Assembly (NCBI RefSeq): GCF_000372725.1
Contig: NW_005199601.1
Span: forward strand, 334,168-398,167
DNA from: Emiliania huxleyi CCMP1516
Lineage: Eukaryota; Haptophyta; Isochrysidales; Noelaerhabdaceae
DNA: 64,000 nt
Direction of reading: 5' to 3'
Shown here: piece by piece, positions 30,127 to 39,576 of the stretch
Layout: each line of letters starts with the position of its first letter
Numbering within the stretch: the stretch's first letter is position 1
Notes under the pieces: generated by a model
Told to the model about the DNA's origin: nothing
What the model saw: only the letters and a program-made list of their open reading frames with translations
The model's database searches: none
Program-made: the position numbers and the translations under genes

Positions 30127-30452
30127 TTTCGTGGCAGATTCGCCGCCGGCCGCTCAGTTTTCTTTTTGCGGACCGAGCCGGGCCGGAAGGCGGTTCCTCC
30201 GAGGGATCATCATTGGAGGATATGTAACTGGAGGACACCTAGTGGGATACTGCTCGTTCCCAGGGAGCACACGTCCCCGTTCAAACCTACAAACGGGTAA
30301 TCAACCCCGCTCCCCCATGAATATGAATCGCCGAACTCGAACGGCGGGCGCTTGACGAACCAGGGGGGAACGGGCGTGGCAACCACAACCACGTCGGGCG
30401 TGGTTGTGGCAACTCATGATCGAACCAGCGACTCATAGAGTCGAACCACGAC
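30127..30452. other. intergenic, no gene; retroelement break point
   Basis: Between the hypothetical gene and the truncated retrotransposon. At 30429-30466 the string GACTCATAGAGTCGAAC occurs twice, each time containing GACTC-ATA-GAGTC fold-back. Confidence 0.5.
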
Positions 30453-33400
30453 TCATAGAGTCGAACGTAACTTGGCGTCGTTGTCTATCTCGATGACTTT
30501 GGCCCATCCAAAATTGCCCATCTCTGCAGACAGCGTGTCGGCGCGCGAAGTTGGCCCAGAGAACAAATTCAAAAAAGTGAGATTCTTGCGATCGGACGCA
30601 ATGCCCTGTTCCTGCGCCCCCCCCTGATCGCGGGAAACGACTCTCTCGGTCGCGGCTTCTGCGGCGGTCGCTGACCGAAGAGGACGGTGAGGGTTCTCGA
30701 GCCACGGAAAGTACTCTTCGTCGACGGACACGGAGGAGCTGGACACGACGTGGTTGCCGCAAAGGACGTCGTACGTCTTCGCTGACCCGCGCGAGCGCCC
30801 CAAGAAGACACCAATCTGCCCTGGGGTCGACAAATCGGACTTTAGGCGCTGCGGGTCTGACTTTAGCACCACTGCGCGCGATCCGATGCAGCACAGATCG
30901 GAGCAGGACGGGGCCTTGCCGGTGAGCCGTTGACTAGCGCTAATGTTTGGATTCGCGGGAGACGACCCGGTGTGACCAGCGGTGCAATTGTGCCAGTTGA
31001 CAGCGTGGTGCATGAACCAAGTCCAAAAAGTAGGTTTGCCACCGCAGTCAGCGCGCATTGCGCATGCTAGCTCGGAGAGAACGCCAATGACTCGCTCGGC
31101 GATTGGGTTGAGGTCGTGGTCGTACGGCGGACTCATCTTGGACGCGATCCCGATGTTCGCCCGGAAATCGTGAAAGTGTCCAGATTTCAGGGCTGCGTCT
31201 TGATCGTGCACGACAAGCGTCACCTTCGGCTTGTCCTGCACCTTCCCATCCTCATTGACGCCGACAAAGACCTCGCTGTTGAAATCGTTGACGATTTCTC
31301 GCATTGCCCACGCACAAGACGCCGAAGATTTGTCCCTCATCGGAATGCACCACGCGTACCTGGTCACCTCTTCGACCGCAATCATCGCGTAGTAGTATCC
31401 GTCAAGCGACCGCTGCATCGGCCCTTTGATATCGCAATGGATACGGCCTGGGGTTGTCGGTGGCGACGGCAGCGACCCCGTGTGCTTCGCTTTCTTGGCA
31501 TGCGCGGCGGCGCAGGCGGCGCAAGAGCACAGCTGAGCGGCGGCGAGGTTCTTCGGCATGTCGGCGGTCACATTCGGCAAGTTCCGCACTTTGGCCAAAG
31601 GTAGGTGCGATCGCCGATGGACGAGCTCGCCTGCCTGTACGGCAGACAGCTTTCCGACGTGGCTAATCGAAGACACGTTGTGAAACCCGAGGCTGGCCAG
31701 TGCGCTTGGCTGGCCGAGAGAGCGGCCAGTCGCCGTTGCAGCCTTTTTCACGCGTTCGTTGGCTTTCGCCGGCGCCAGGCTGCAAAGGTCGAGCAGGTAA
31801 AGTTTGGTCTTGGCGTTGGCCGGCCTGAACGGAACGGTGTGGTCTCGTGGCAGCTCCAAAGCCCTCTTGTCCGCGAACCTCGCGTCGATCCGGTGCTGCT
31901 CCCAGAGTTGTCGCACTGACAGAAGCGTGTAGCAAAAATCAGGGATGTGTCGCACGTCTTTGATGGTGAACTGCACGAACGCACCGGACGCGGACTTGGC
32001 GAGGACGGGCAAATCGCCTATTGCGGTGGCGCGAGCAAGGCGACCGTTGGATGCTCCAAAGACCTCAAAGCACTGCCGAGTGTTGACGAGCCGATTGATG
32101 CTATCGGTGCTGTGCGCAGAGCATCCCGAGTCGACAACCGCAGTGAACTTTGGCAGCGAGGCGTGGGGCCCCCAGACCTTCGTTTCTGGCTTGCAGGCGG
32201 AAGCGACGGCGCTGCGGCCGGCCGAGCTGACAAGGCCCGATTGCAGGATGTGCTGCTGTCCGTCCCAGCTGTCCGGAAAGTACGGGAGGTCGACGTGGAC
32301 GCGACCGACGTTCCCGTTGCCCCACGGTGCGTCGGCGACAGCGCCCGCAGCGCCCGCCCCCCCATAGTCGAGACCATTCCCGACGGCGACTGCGGGAGAG
32401 ACGGCGACAGACGGCAAGCAGAAGTAGGTAGACGCTACGATCAGCAACGAAACCATCGCCGCCGCAGGAGATCCGCACCGCTGTACTTCGTTCGCAGAGC
32501 GGGCCACGCGTCGAAAGAAGCCAGATCGAAGGGCTGACCGGAGTGGCTTCGGCGCGATCCAATCCTGAACAGACGGCGCCAGCGACTGAAAGGCGCAGAT
32601 GAAGGGGAGCGATGCGCCGTAGGCCACGAGGCGACTGCACTCTCGCGGGAGGTGCACAGCGACCCACGCAATCCAGCAGGGCTGAACCACGAGAAACATC
32701 GCGGCGAACCCGAGGATGTACTTGATGCAAGCCGCGACGTCGATGTCTGGCAGTCGGACGGTTGGCACGACGGTTGGCTTGCCGACGTCGTCGACCTCCC
32801 GAGGGGGCGCGGCGGACCACGTCGGCGCGTCGCCGAATCCAAGGAGCGCGGAAGGGCAGGCGCCATTGACCGGGACGACGTCCGGGAGCGTCGCGGTACG
32901 CGCAGGCACCGGTCCGGAAGCGACGACGGCGAAGAGGACGGCGACGGCGACGAGGAGGACGGCGAACATCTTGAATCCGAAGAGCCCGCGAAGGTCCGGG
33001 GTAGACCGCTTGACGCAGGCGCGAGCCGGCGGACCCGAGACGTCGCGCGCGACCTTGTCGTCGGTGACGAACTCGGAAGGGCGGTCAACGTCGCTCATCG
33101 CGGGACCGGCCTCGTGCCCAACGGCGGACTCGGGCAGGACAGACAGAGACGGTGAGGAGGCGGCGAGAACGGGCGCATCAGCCTCGGCGACGTCCGAGGC
33201 GCTCTCAACCATCTTGGAGGCGGTATCCTCGAAATTCGGCGCGAACGCGGACGTCTCGAGGAGGCAGCGCCCGGCTTCGGTGAACCACGAAGGCTCGTCG
33301 GGCGATTCCTTGTTGTCGGTCTGGTAGCCGGTGGAGCCTTGGACCGACTCGACCTCCTCAGTCTCGAACTCGGACCCAGAGGAGTGGGAGACGAGAGAGG

Positions 33401-34898
33401 GGGCGGAGCCGTCGCTGGGCGACTCCGAGTTGCGGTCGAGCACGGGCGGCGGGCACGAGCACGAAGGGCATGAGCAAGAAGGGCACTCGACGGTGACGCC
33501 GGAGAAATGGTCGCCGCCGTCGAAGCCCGCGGAGACGAGCTGCGCGGCGATGGCGGCGAAGTCGTCGTCGGTCTCGAGCGAGTTGTTCGACAAATCGATC
33601 TCGATCGAGCCGGAGAAGCATGTCTTCTGCGAGTCGGCCATCGCGTACATCTTTTTGACCTGACCCATTGACTTGCCCTTGAGCGACGGTCCAATGAACT
33701 TGCGCGAATCCCACCAGAGGGGAAAGTCGCGCTGGCACTTCCAAATGATGCACTTTGGGCGGCCGCACGGGCAGTCGGCCATGCCCGGGACCCACTCGGA
33801 GACTCGGCCTTGGGCGTCGCGAGGAATCGAGCTCGGATCGAAGCTTCGCTTCGTCTTAACCGGGTCCTTTGACGGACCAGAGAAGAGAGCGACGGCGGCG
33901 GCACCGTCACCACGGGCAAGGGCCTCGACGACGCTCGCATCGGGGACCGTGGCACCCGAGAGTAGCGACAGCTTCGACTTTGCTTCGAGGATCTGCTCGG
34001 ATCGCTCTCGCCCGCCGAGGAGGTCGCGCGCCATCTTGAGGTGCTTGACGAGGTTTCCGTTCGGCCTGTGCTGGCTCAGGTGCAACTCGTAAAGGTTGCC
34101 GACGTCGCCGGCCTGGTCCCCGAAGAAAACTTGGTCGATGACCTCGCAGATCTGGTCGTCCGAGCTCCGGCTCTTGGGCGGGACGGCGCGCCTCGCCTTC
34201 AAGAGTAGCTTGATCCACTCGTTGAAGGACTCGCGCGTAAGCGGGCCAGAGACCCCTGCAGAAGCAATCGCGTTGTACTTGGTGGTGACGAGCGTAATGT
34301 CCCGCGGCTTGGCCGTCTTGCCATGCTCGATGAGCAGCCGAAGCAGCACGCGCCCGTTGCCTCCGGACTTGTCCTGCATCTCTTCGCGGAAGGTCTCGTC
34401 CTCGATGGCCCGCAGAAGCATGCCGCCGAGCTTGGCATCCTCCTGTTGCACGACGAGCGGTTGGTGGATGAAGCCAGATGGGACAGTTGTGACCTTGAAG
34501 GGGTCGAAGTTGTGCCCGGGGTGGAGCCCGTTGAACGTCGCGATCGCGTCGTCAACGTCGATCGGGAAAGGCGATTCGAACGCGAAGGTGATCGGCTCGA
34601 CGCCGGAAGCGTAGGTGATGCTCTGCAAGACGAACGGGATCTGGTTGAGCTGAGAAACGGCAGTGGTGCCATTTTTCAACAGGACCGCGCCGTATCGAAT
34701 GAGGGCGGAGTGGAGGCCCTCGCGCTGAAAGTAACGCGAAACCTCGTGGAGGAAGCCCGCGACGTGGGCTGGGTTGTCGTCGAGAGTGACGGGATCACCA
34801 GATGAGTCGGTGATCGGATTGGTCATTTTTTCGCTGGGCGTGGCGGAGATGTCCGTCATGACCTCGGGGGTGGAGTGCACCTCACCGTATGGTACCAC
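30429..34898 (-). mobile_element. truncated Copia-type LTR retrotransposon
   Basis: The element carries gag, protease and integrase in Copia order on the minus strand (see the polyprotein entry) and is cut off before reverse transcriptase. The break falls exactly in a short repeat, GACTCATAGAGTCGAAC twice at 30429-30466. No LTR pair could be identified: the expected 3' LTR is gone with the truncation, and the region 34900-35080 could include the remains of the 5' LTR but shows no matching partner. Confidence 0.8.
30453..34859 (-). CDS. Copia-type gag-protease-integrase polyprotein, 3'-truncated
   Basis: The frame is open from 34898; the first ATG is at 34859 and gives 1468 residues. Residues 1-360 form a gag-like region; CPCGRPKCIIWKC (about 375) is a possible metal-binding knuckle. 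Three hydrophobic segments, unusual for Copia, lie at about 640-830 (MFAVLLVAVAVLFAVVASG; YILGFAAMFLVVQPCWIAWV; MVSLLIVASTYFCLPSVAV). The aspartic protease motif is VVDSGCSAHS with Asp at about 910. HRRSHLPLAK and CSCAACAAAH suggest the pre-integrase zinc region. Integrase catalytic residues are Asp about 1143 (HCDIKGPM), Asp about 1219 (VVHDQDAAL) and Glu about 1255 (NPIAERVIG), with 35 residues between the second Asp and the Glu. The end, LTFLNLFSGPTSRADTLS, resembles SAM-binding motif I of cytosine-5 methylases; the frame stops at 30453, before any reverse transcriptase. Confidence 0.85.
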   Translation of the reverse strand: MTDISATPSEKMTNPITDSSGDPVTLDDNPAHVAGFLHEVSRYFQREGLHSALIRYGAVLLKNGTTAVSQLNQIPFVLQSITYASGVEPITFAFESPFPIDVDDAIATFNGLHPGHNFDPFKVTTVPSGFIHQPLVVQQEDAKLGGMLLRAIEDETFREEMQDKSGGNGRVLLRLLIEHGKTAKPRDITLVTTKYNAIASAGVSGPLTRESFNEWIKLLLKARRAVPPKSRSSDDQICEVIDQVFFGDQAGDVGNLYELHLSQHRPNGNLVKHLKMARDLLGGRERSEQILEAKSKLSLLSGATVPDASVVEALARGDGAAAVALFSGPSKDPVKTKRSFDPSSIPRDAQGRVSEWVPGMADCPCGRPKCIIWKCQRDFPLWWDSRKFIGPSLKGKSMGQVKKMYAMADSQKTCFSGSIEIDLSNNSLETDDDFAAIAAQLVSAGFDGGDHFSGVTVECPSCSCPSCSCPPPVLDRNSESPSDGSAPSLVSHSSGSEFETEEVESVQGSTGYQTDNKESPDEPSWFTEAGRCLLETSAFAPNFEDTASKMVESASDVAEADAPVLAASSPSLSVLPESAVGHEAGPAMSDVDRPSEFVTDDKVARDVSGPPARACVKRSTPDLRGLFGFKMFAVLLVAVAVLFAVVASGPVPARTATLPDVVPVNGACPSALLGFGDAPTWSAAPPREVDDVGKPTVVPTVRLPDIDVAACIKYILGFAAMFLVVQPCWIAWVAVHLPRECSRLVAYGASLPFICAFQSLAPSVQDWIAPKPLRSALRSGFFRRVARSANEVQRCGSPAAAMVSLLIVASTYFCLPSVAVSPAVAVGNGLDYGGAGAAGAVADAPWGNGNVGRVHVDLPYFPDSWDGQQHILQSGLVSSAGRSAVASACKPETKVWGPHASLPKFTAVVDSGCSAHSTDSINRLVNTRQCFEVFGASNGRLARATAIGDLPVLAKSASGAFVQFTIKDVRHIPDFCYTLLSVRQLWEQHRIDARFADKRALELPRDHTVPFRPANAKTKLYLLDLCSLAPAKANERVKKAATATGRSLGQPSALASLGFHNVSSISHVGKLSAVQAGELVHRRSHLPLAKVRNLPNVTADMPKNLAAAQLCSCAACAAAHAKKAKHTGSLPSPPTTPGRIHCDIKGPMQRSLDGYYYAMIAVEEVTRYAWCIPMRDKSSASCAWAMREIVNDFNSEVFVGVNEDGKVQDKPKVTLVVHDQDAALKSGHFHDFRANIGIASKMSPPYDHDLNPIAERVIGVLSELACAMRADCGGKPTFWTWFMHHAVNWHNCTAGHTGSSPANPNISASQRLTGKAPSCSDLCCIGSRAVVLKSDPQRLKSDLSTPGQIGVFLGRSRGSAKTYDVLCGNHVVSSSSVSVDEEYFPWLENPHRPLRSATAAEAATERVVSRDQGGAQEQGIASDRKNLTFLNLFSGPTSRADTLSAEMGNFGWAKVIEIDNDAKLRSTL

Positions 34899-35776
34899 GT
34901 TTGAGCGCGGAGGCTCAGAGCCGGAGGGTGGCTGGCTCTATGTAAGAACTGTAAGGATCACAACACTGGTTCTCCGGTCCGCTGCCCAAGGGACGTAGGA
35001 ACCGTGACACGATTGAGCACAAGGAAGCTCGAGTATTGACATCGGGGGTTCACAGCGCAGAAGGCGCTGTGCTAGTACACTGTGTGTGGTGTGTAGTGTG
35101 TGGAGGGTGGCACAGGCGTCCGAATTCAGACGCGTTGCACCTACAGCTTGTAAGTTCCCTCTGTGTAGTAGAGTTCATGTCCATGTGCATGTATTTTTGC
35201 GCAGCTGGGGCGCGGCGCGGCGGGGGAGGCGCGGCCGTGAGGGTGGCGGGCTGTGGGCGGTGGAATTGGACGGTGGGGGAGAGGCGGTGGGCGGGCGGGC
35301 GGGCGGGCTGCGAGCGGAGTGAGGGCGGCGGTGGCTGCGAAGGCGGCGGCTGGCTGGTTGGCGGCAGCATTGGCAGAGGAGGAGAGAGGAGGCGGCGGCG
35401 GCATGCCGCCGCCGCCTCTCCCGAAACTCGCGGCGGTGGAGGCGAGCGCGTTGACATTTGTCGCTGTTGCTCTCGGCCAACCTCGCGCGTCCCTCGAGTT
35501 CGGATTCACCATTGCCGTTCCTCGCGACTGCCTCGAGGCGAGGGGAGCGCCTGCGGAGGCCACGCTGCGGAGCTTTAGGGGCGCGCGGGGTCGCGCAAAT
35601 GAGAGCCGGCATCATGGCAGGTCACCTGGGAACCGTTACGACGCCTTTTTCTCGCTAACAACTCAATCACGGCCGGCCGAGACGCGCCGAATGGCGCAAG
35701 AGGGCGTCAAGGCAGAAGGGCCCGTTCTTGTGGGTCTTTCGCTTCCAAACCGGACCTTCGGTGGAAGGGGCTGGGA
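34899..35776. other. region upstream of the retroelement, no gene seen
   Basis: 35040-35130 is GT-rich (GTGTGTGGTGTGTAGTGTG). 35200-35450 is GC-rich with frames on both strands that look like shadows. A plus-strand stretch at 35440-35620 (LTFVAVALGQPRASLEFGFT) is weakly protein-like but cannot be tied to anything. Confidence 0.4.
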
Positions 35777-36049
35777 ATGCTGCGGAGCGGCCGCAAGGCA
35801 AAGGCCGCGCGCACAGAGAAGCTCCCCCCCGCCGTCGAGGGAAGGGCCGAGGGCGTGTCAAGCCCGTCGGCCCCGGACAAGGTCAAGGCGCTGTTCACGG
35901 GCGCGGTCATGACGCCCGAGCTCGCGCCGAAGTCCACCCTCCATGAAGAAGGAAACCTGTGCCCGCAGTCGGGGCTCTCGCCCCCCGGTGTGAACATGAA
36001 CACGCCGTGGTGGGAGGGCGCTGGCGCCCCCCACCCCTCGCAGGGATAG
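35777..36049 (+). CDS. small hypothetical protein, related to the start of the gene at 39800-40477
   Basis: The frame gives 90 residues, including SGRKAKAARTEKLPPA, then SAPDKVKALFTGAVMTPELA and GLSPPGVNMNTPWWEG. The N-terminal half of the minus-strand protein at 40477 (RVSKVARTEASPPGPPDGSV, then PALFTAPTSVHTPRDIIKGG) is similar in order and spacing, so the two belong to one family or one is derived from the other. The start is uncertain. No function is known. Confidence 0.3.
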   Translation: MLRSGRKAKAARTEKLPPAVEGRAEGVSSPSAPDKVKALFTGAVMTPELAPKSTLHEEGNLCPQSGLSPPGVNMNTPWWEGAGAPHPSQG

Positions 36050-36553
36050 AGAGGCGACAGTGGCCTCGCCTCTACAAACCCAAGTAGACTGACGACAAGG
36101 TGTGGCCTGGTCCGCCGAAAGTCAGACGCACGAGCAAGGGGGGGGATAAGCCCGCGCGTTCCGCCCCAGCAGAGGCTGCAGCCGATGCGACAAAAACACC
36201 ACTGTAAAACGGTGAGTCCTTGGGGTTGAGTGGGCTTGCTTGCTCCCTTAGCCGGGAGCATCAATGCCAGAAATGCTTTGGAATCTTTGTGTGGACTTGA
36301 CCTCGAGTTGAGCCCCAGTCCTCGAAAGGCTCTTCACAGCGTGGCCCTTGGCGCACAGGGCACAGGCACAGGCTCGCGCGGCGGGCCGAACTCCCTCCCG
36401 CCAACCTTTTTTTTCTTCTCTCCTCAGCCCATTTTTTTGATTCCTCTTCCTTTATGAGGCGGCGCCTCGCCTCTGTTGTCATCTTTTGAATTCCCGTGCG
36501 GCTCTCGATTCGTGGTTCGCCCCTCCATCGAGTGGCTGCCGGTTCGAACTCCC
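36050..36553. other. intergenic, no gene seen
   Basis: A minus-strand frame is open from 37043 to 36261, but it runs through the tRNA-like gene and a polypyrimidine repeat and is rejected. Confidence 0.45.
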
Positions 36554-36625
36554 GATTGCATAGTCTAGTGGTCAGGACTCCTCGTCGTGGCCGAGGCGAC
36601 CCGGGCTCGATTCCCGGTGCGATCA
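36554..36625 (+). tRNA. tRNA-His-like (GTG anticodon)
   Basis: A full cloverleaf can be drawn: acceptor GATTGCA / TGCGATC, D-arm GTCT / GGAC, anticodon stem CCTCG / CGAGG with loop TCGTGGC (anticodon GTG), and T-arm CCGGG / CCCGG, with discriminator A. The D-loop AGTGGTCA and the CGTGGCCG anticodon region resemble eukaryotic tRNA-His. Oddities: position 33 is C rather than T, the T-loop starts CTCGA rather than TTCGA, and the base before the 5' end is C rather than the encoded G some tRNA-His genes have. It may be a divergent gene or a tRNA-derived repeat. Confidence 0.6.
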
Positions 36626-36629
36626 TTTT

Positions 36630-36940
36630 CCACACTCCCCCCTTTTTCCCTCCTCCCCCCTTTTTTCCTTCTTGCCCTTTCCTTGCCTCCTCCCCCCTTT
36701 TTTGCTTCTGGCCCTTTCCTTGGCTCCTCCCACCTTGCTTTCTGCTTGCCCTCGCCTTGGGTCCCCCCTTGGCTCCTCCCCCCTTTTTTCCTTCTGGCCC
36801 TTGGAGAGCTTCATCCCCCCTTTGGCGCTTCTGGCCTTGACTTGGCTGCCTCGACCCTTTGGAGCTTCTTGCCCTTGACTGGCCTCCGCCCCCCTGGCTT
36901 GCTTCTGGCCCTTGCCTTGATTGCCCGGGTGGCCCTTCCC
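36630..36940 (+). repeat. imperfect polypyrimidine tandem repeat
   Basis: Seven or so loosely conserved units of 35-45 bases, of the form CTCCTCCCCCCTTTTTT then CTTCTGGCCCTT[GT]. The strand bias is extreme (C/T on the plus strand). Confidence 0.75.
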
Positions 36941-37239
36941 CTGCTCGACCGACCTCCTCGCCCGGACGCACCCGGACGAGACAACACGCCAGAACGCCCC
37001 TGCCACGCCACGCCTCGGCGCTCGATCCACCACCAACCACCAAGCACCGCGCTCAGCCCCAGCTCTCCACACCACGCCACTCCACCCGCCACCACTCCTC
37101 AACCCACCAGGCAGCCCCAGCACGCCACAGCGCCCCTCCGCACGCCGCCGCACCCGCGCAACGCCGCGACAGTCGAACAAAGGCTCAAGCCTCCTCGGCT
37201 CGAGCCGCCGCTCAGCTCCCAACTCCACCGCCATGTGAC
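36941..37239. other. no gene seen
   Basis: C/A-rich unique sequence between two repeat arrays; frames are low complexity. Confidence 0.4.
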
Positions 37240-37435
37240 CGCTCGGGTGGCGCCAGGTGGCTTCGCCCCCCTCCAAGACACCTGCCCCCCTCGCCACACC
37301 TGCCTGGAGGGCTGGAGCAGGTGCGCCAGCTGGGCCCGGGCAGGTGGCTCCAGGTGGCTTCGGCCCCTCTAAGCCACCTGCATGCCCCCCCTCGCCACAC
37401 CTGGAGGGCTGGAGCACGTGCGCCACCTGGGCGTC
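37240..37435 (-). repeat. ~100-bp repeat units, inverted relative to 37933-38225
   Basis: About two units containing CCACACCTG[CG]..GGAGGGCTGGAGCA and GGTGGCTTCGGCCCCTC. The same unit appears in the opposite orientation at 37933-38225, so the two clusters form a long imperfect inverted repeat around about 500 bases. Confidence 0.8.
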
Positions 37436-37932
37436 ACTTCGGGAATTTCATCGTGGGTGTTCTTTTGAATAGGAATGTACTATAAACCGCCTCGGCACCA
37501 CGAGCCGCCCCCGCCGCGCCTCCACAATCCACTCTCGCAACTCTACCGCGCAGCCAGCAAACGACGTCGACGAGGCCGACAAACAAAGCTCTGCATGGCC
37601 TGGTTTATCGGGGATCGAGTGATGGCGTATTATCGGGCAGTCTTCTCATTGGCGAGTCAGACTGCTCAGCGTCGGCAGCAACGGCGCGTGAGCAGCGCAG
37701 CCACCGGCTCCTGCGGCGTTTGCAGCCACACCAAACGCCCGCGCGGGCCGGGTTGAAGCCCCAGGCTTATGTCGACGCCGGACATTGATTGTAGCCGCCG
37801 ATGACCGCCGCAGGCCCTCTTTCACACACCCCACAGTCCCAGTTTGCAGCGCGGGGAGGAGCGGGGAGGCTCGCGTTTGGCAGGCCAGCCCTTCCGTGGC
37901 TCGGATTTTCCGTTTCCGAATTCAAACTTGCG
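37436..37932. other. spacer between inverted repeat clusters, no gene seen
   Basis: Mixed composition with no protein-like frame longer than about 60 codons. Confidence 0.45.
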
Positions 37933-38225
37933 CCAGGGTGGCGCACGTGCTCCGGCCCTCCAGGTGTGGCGAGGGGGGGCATGCAGGTGGCTTGGAGGGG
38001 CCGAAGCCACCTGGCGCCACCTGCCCACCCATCAGGCCCAGGTGGCGCACGTGCTCCAGCCCTCCACGTGTGGCGAGGGGGGCGGGGCAGGTGGCTTGGA
38101 GGGGCCGAAGCCACCTGTTGCCACCTGCCCAGGCCCAGGTGGCGCACGTGCTCCAGCCCTCCTCGTGTGGCGAGGGGGGCGGGGCAGGTGGCTTGGAGGG
38201 GGCCGAAGCCCTTGGCGCCACCCGA
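37933..38225 (+). repeat. ~100-bp tandem repeat, about three copies
   Basis: GTGGCGCACGTGCTCC[GA]GCCC begins units at about 37938, 38042 and 38140; each continues with GTGTGGCGAGGGGGG and GCAGGTGGCTTGGAGGGG. It is inverted relative to 37240-37435. Confidence 0.85.
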
Positions 38226-38233
38226 GCGCTTCA

Positions 38234-38463
38234 CATGGCCACAGGCGGCGTTTGGAATCTACTCCAGGTGCTTTTTGCACTGTTTTGCCCATGGCCACAG
38301 GCGGCGTAAGCCGTCTGCTCCAGGTGCTTTTTGCACTGTTTTGCCCATGTCCACAGGCGGCGTAAGCCATTTGCTCCAGGTGCTTTTTGCACTGTTTTGC
38401 CCATGTCCACAGGCGGCGTAAGCCATCTGCTCCAGGTGCTTTTTGCACTGTTTTGCTCATGGA
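38234..38463 (+). repeat. 56-bp tandem repeat, four copies
   Basis: CCAGGTGCTTTTTGCACTGT recurs every 56 bases (38264, 38320, 38376, 38432), each preceded by CCACAGGCGGCGTAAGCC or a near variant. Copies differ by only a few bases. Confidence 0.92.
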
Positions 38464-38549
38464 GCAAGTGGCTGAAGCCACCTGCATTTTTGTGCAAAAG
38501 GCTCTAAAATGGCCGAAATCCCTGTTGGCGCACGTGGTGATTGCCACGT

Positions 38550-38735
38550 GTGCCTCGGCTAAGAGGCCTCTCCAGGCGAGAGTCAGGTGGCACGACGCGA
38601 GTCAGGTGGCGTGGAGCCTCCTACCTGGGCCCATCTCTCCGAGTGCCTCGGCTCAGAGGCCTCTCCAGGCGAGAGTCAGGTGGCACGACGCGAGTCAGGA
38701 GGCGGGGAGCCTCCTACCTGGGCCCATCTCTCGAG
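38550..38735 (+). repeat. 93-bp tandem repeat, two copies
   Basis: 38550-38642 and 38643-38735 are nearly identical (GTGCCTCGGCT[AC]AGAGGCCT, then CCTACCTGGGCCCATCTCTC). The second copy abuts the terminal inverted repeat element that starts at 38733. Confidence 0.92.
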
Positions 38736-39401
38736 AATCCCCAGCGTCCCACCCTCCAAGTCACACTCTCAATTGCTCGACTGGCCAACTCGAAGTGCTG
38801 CGATCGGGGGTCCCCCATTTCTGAATTCCTTACTTTGAAAGGGCCCTGAGGGCACCCTACCGCGGCGCGCGCCCGCCCGGCTGCCAGGAGGAGGCGGCGC
38901 AAAAAGGCCTAAAGGACAGCCCTAAGGAGGAGGAAGAGGCTGGCTGGCAGTGCTGTAAGCCGCCGAGGGGCAGTTTGGGGGTGCTGTCACGGACCCAGGG
39001 GGCTGCAGAAGGCGTCCGCAGCCGGGACAACCCGCCCCCCCAGCCGAGGCCGGTCGAAGCCCACTTGAGCACAGCCATGAGGAGTCCTCTGGGTGCTCCT
39101 GGCGGCCGTTGGACGCTTCTTTCTAAGCTCCCCGGCCCTAGATGTGAGGTTACTGACTGCACTCCAAGTGCTCCAAGTGCCGGCGGCGGTATCCATGCGT
39201 GAGCTGTAATGTCGTGCGTGTGAGGGCCCGTGTATACGCCTGGTGCATGGGAACTGTGAGACGAGACATACCAGCTAGGGTGCCCACAGGGCCCAAATAA
39301 AGAAACTAAAAACAAAACGGCCACCCCCGATCGCAGCACTTCGTGTTGGAGAATCGCGAAATTGAGAGTGTGGCTATGAGGGAGGGACGCTGGGGATTCT
39401 C
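38733..39401. mobile_element. element with ~125-bp imperfect terminal inverted repeats
   Basis: The left arm 38733-38858 and right arm 39277-39401 are reverse complements with substitutions and small indels. The outer ends are GAGAATCCCCAGCGTCCC and GGGACGCTGGGGATTCTC; inner blocks include CGATCGGGGG / CCCCCGATCG and GGCACCCT / AGGGTGCC. A third, single arm lies at 46581-46707. The ~420-base interior has no recognisable gene. No clear target duplication was seen, so the class is undetermined. Confidence 0.6.
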
Positions 39402-39456
39402 AAAGAACAACAACCAAAACACCACCTTCTCAAATTACCATTTCCCCATCAGCTCC

Positions 39457-39573
39457 ATGATCGGCCATATCACCGTGGGTCACCGCTTCCCATCTGAACA
39501 GCGAAGTTAAGCACGGTCGAGCTCAGGTAGTACTTCCATCCGGGAGGGGGAGGGAAGGCTGAGTGCTGATCAT
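39457..39573 (+). rRNA. 5S ribosomal RNA
   Basis: About 117 bases. The 5' ATGATC pairs with 3' GATCAT as the closing helix. The conserved core CCCATCTGAACAGCGAAGTT, then AAGCACGGTC, and the downstream GTAGTACTTCCATCCGGGAG match 5S rRNA; within them AGTTAAGCAC and AGGTAGTAC sit where the polymerase III internal control region (A and C boxes) is expected. A TTTT follows immediately. Only one copy lies in the window. Confidence 0.93.
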
Positions 39574-39576
39574 TTT
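39573..39576 (+). terminator. RNA polymerase III terminator of 5S rRNA
   Basis: A TTTT run right after the closing helix of the 5S gene is the usual pol III stop signal. Confidence 0.75.

Noticed and set aside
36261..37043. 260-codon minus-strand Lys/Gly-rich frame
   Set aside because: It reads through the tRNA-like gene and the polypyrimidine repeat.
38234..38463. Possible CRISPR-like array (56-bp repeats)
   Set aside because: Repeats are head-to-tail without unique spacers, and the sequence is eukaryotic.
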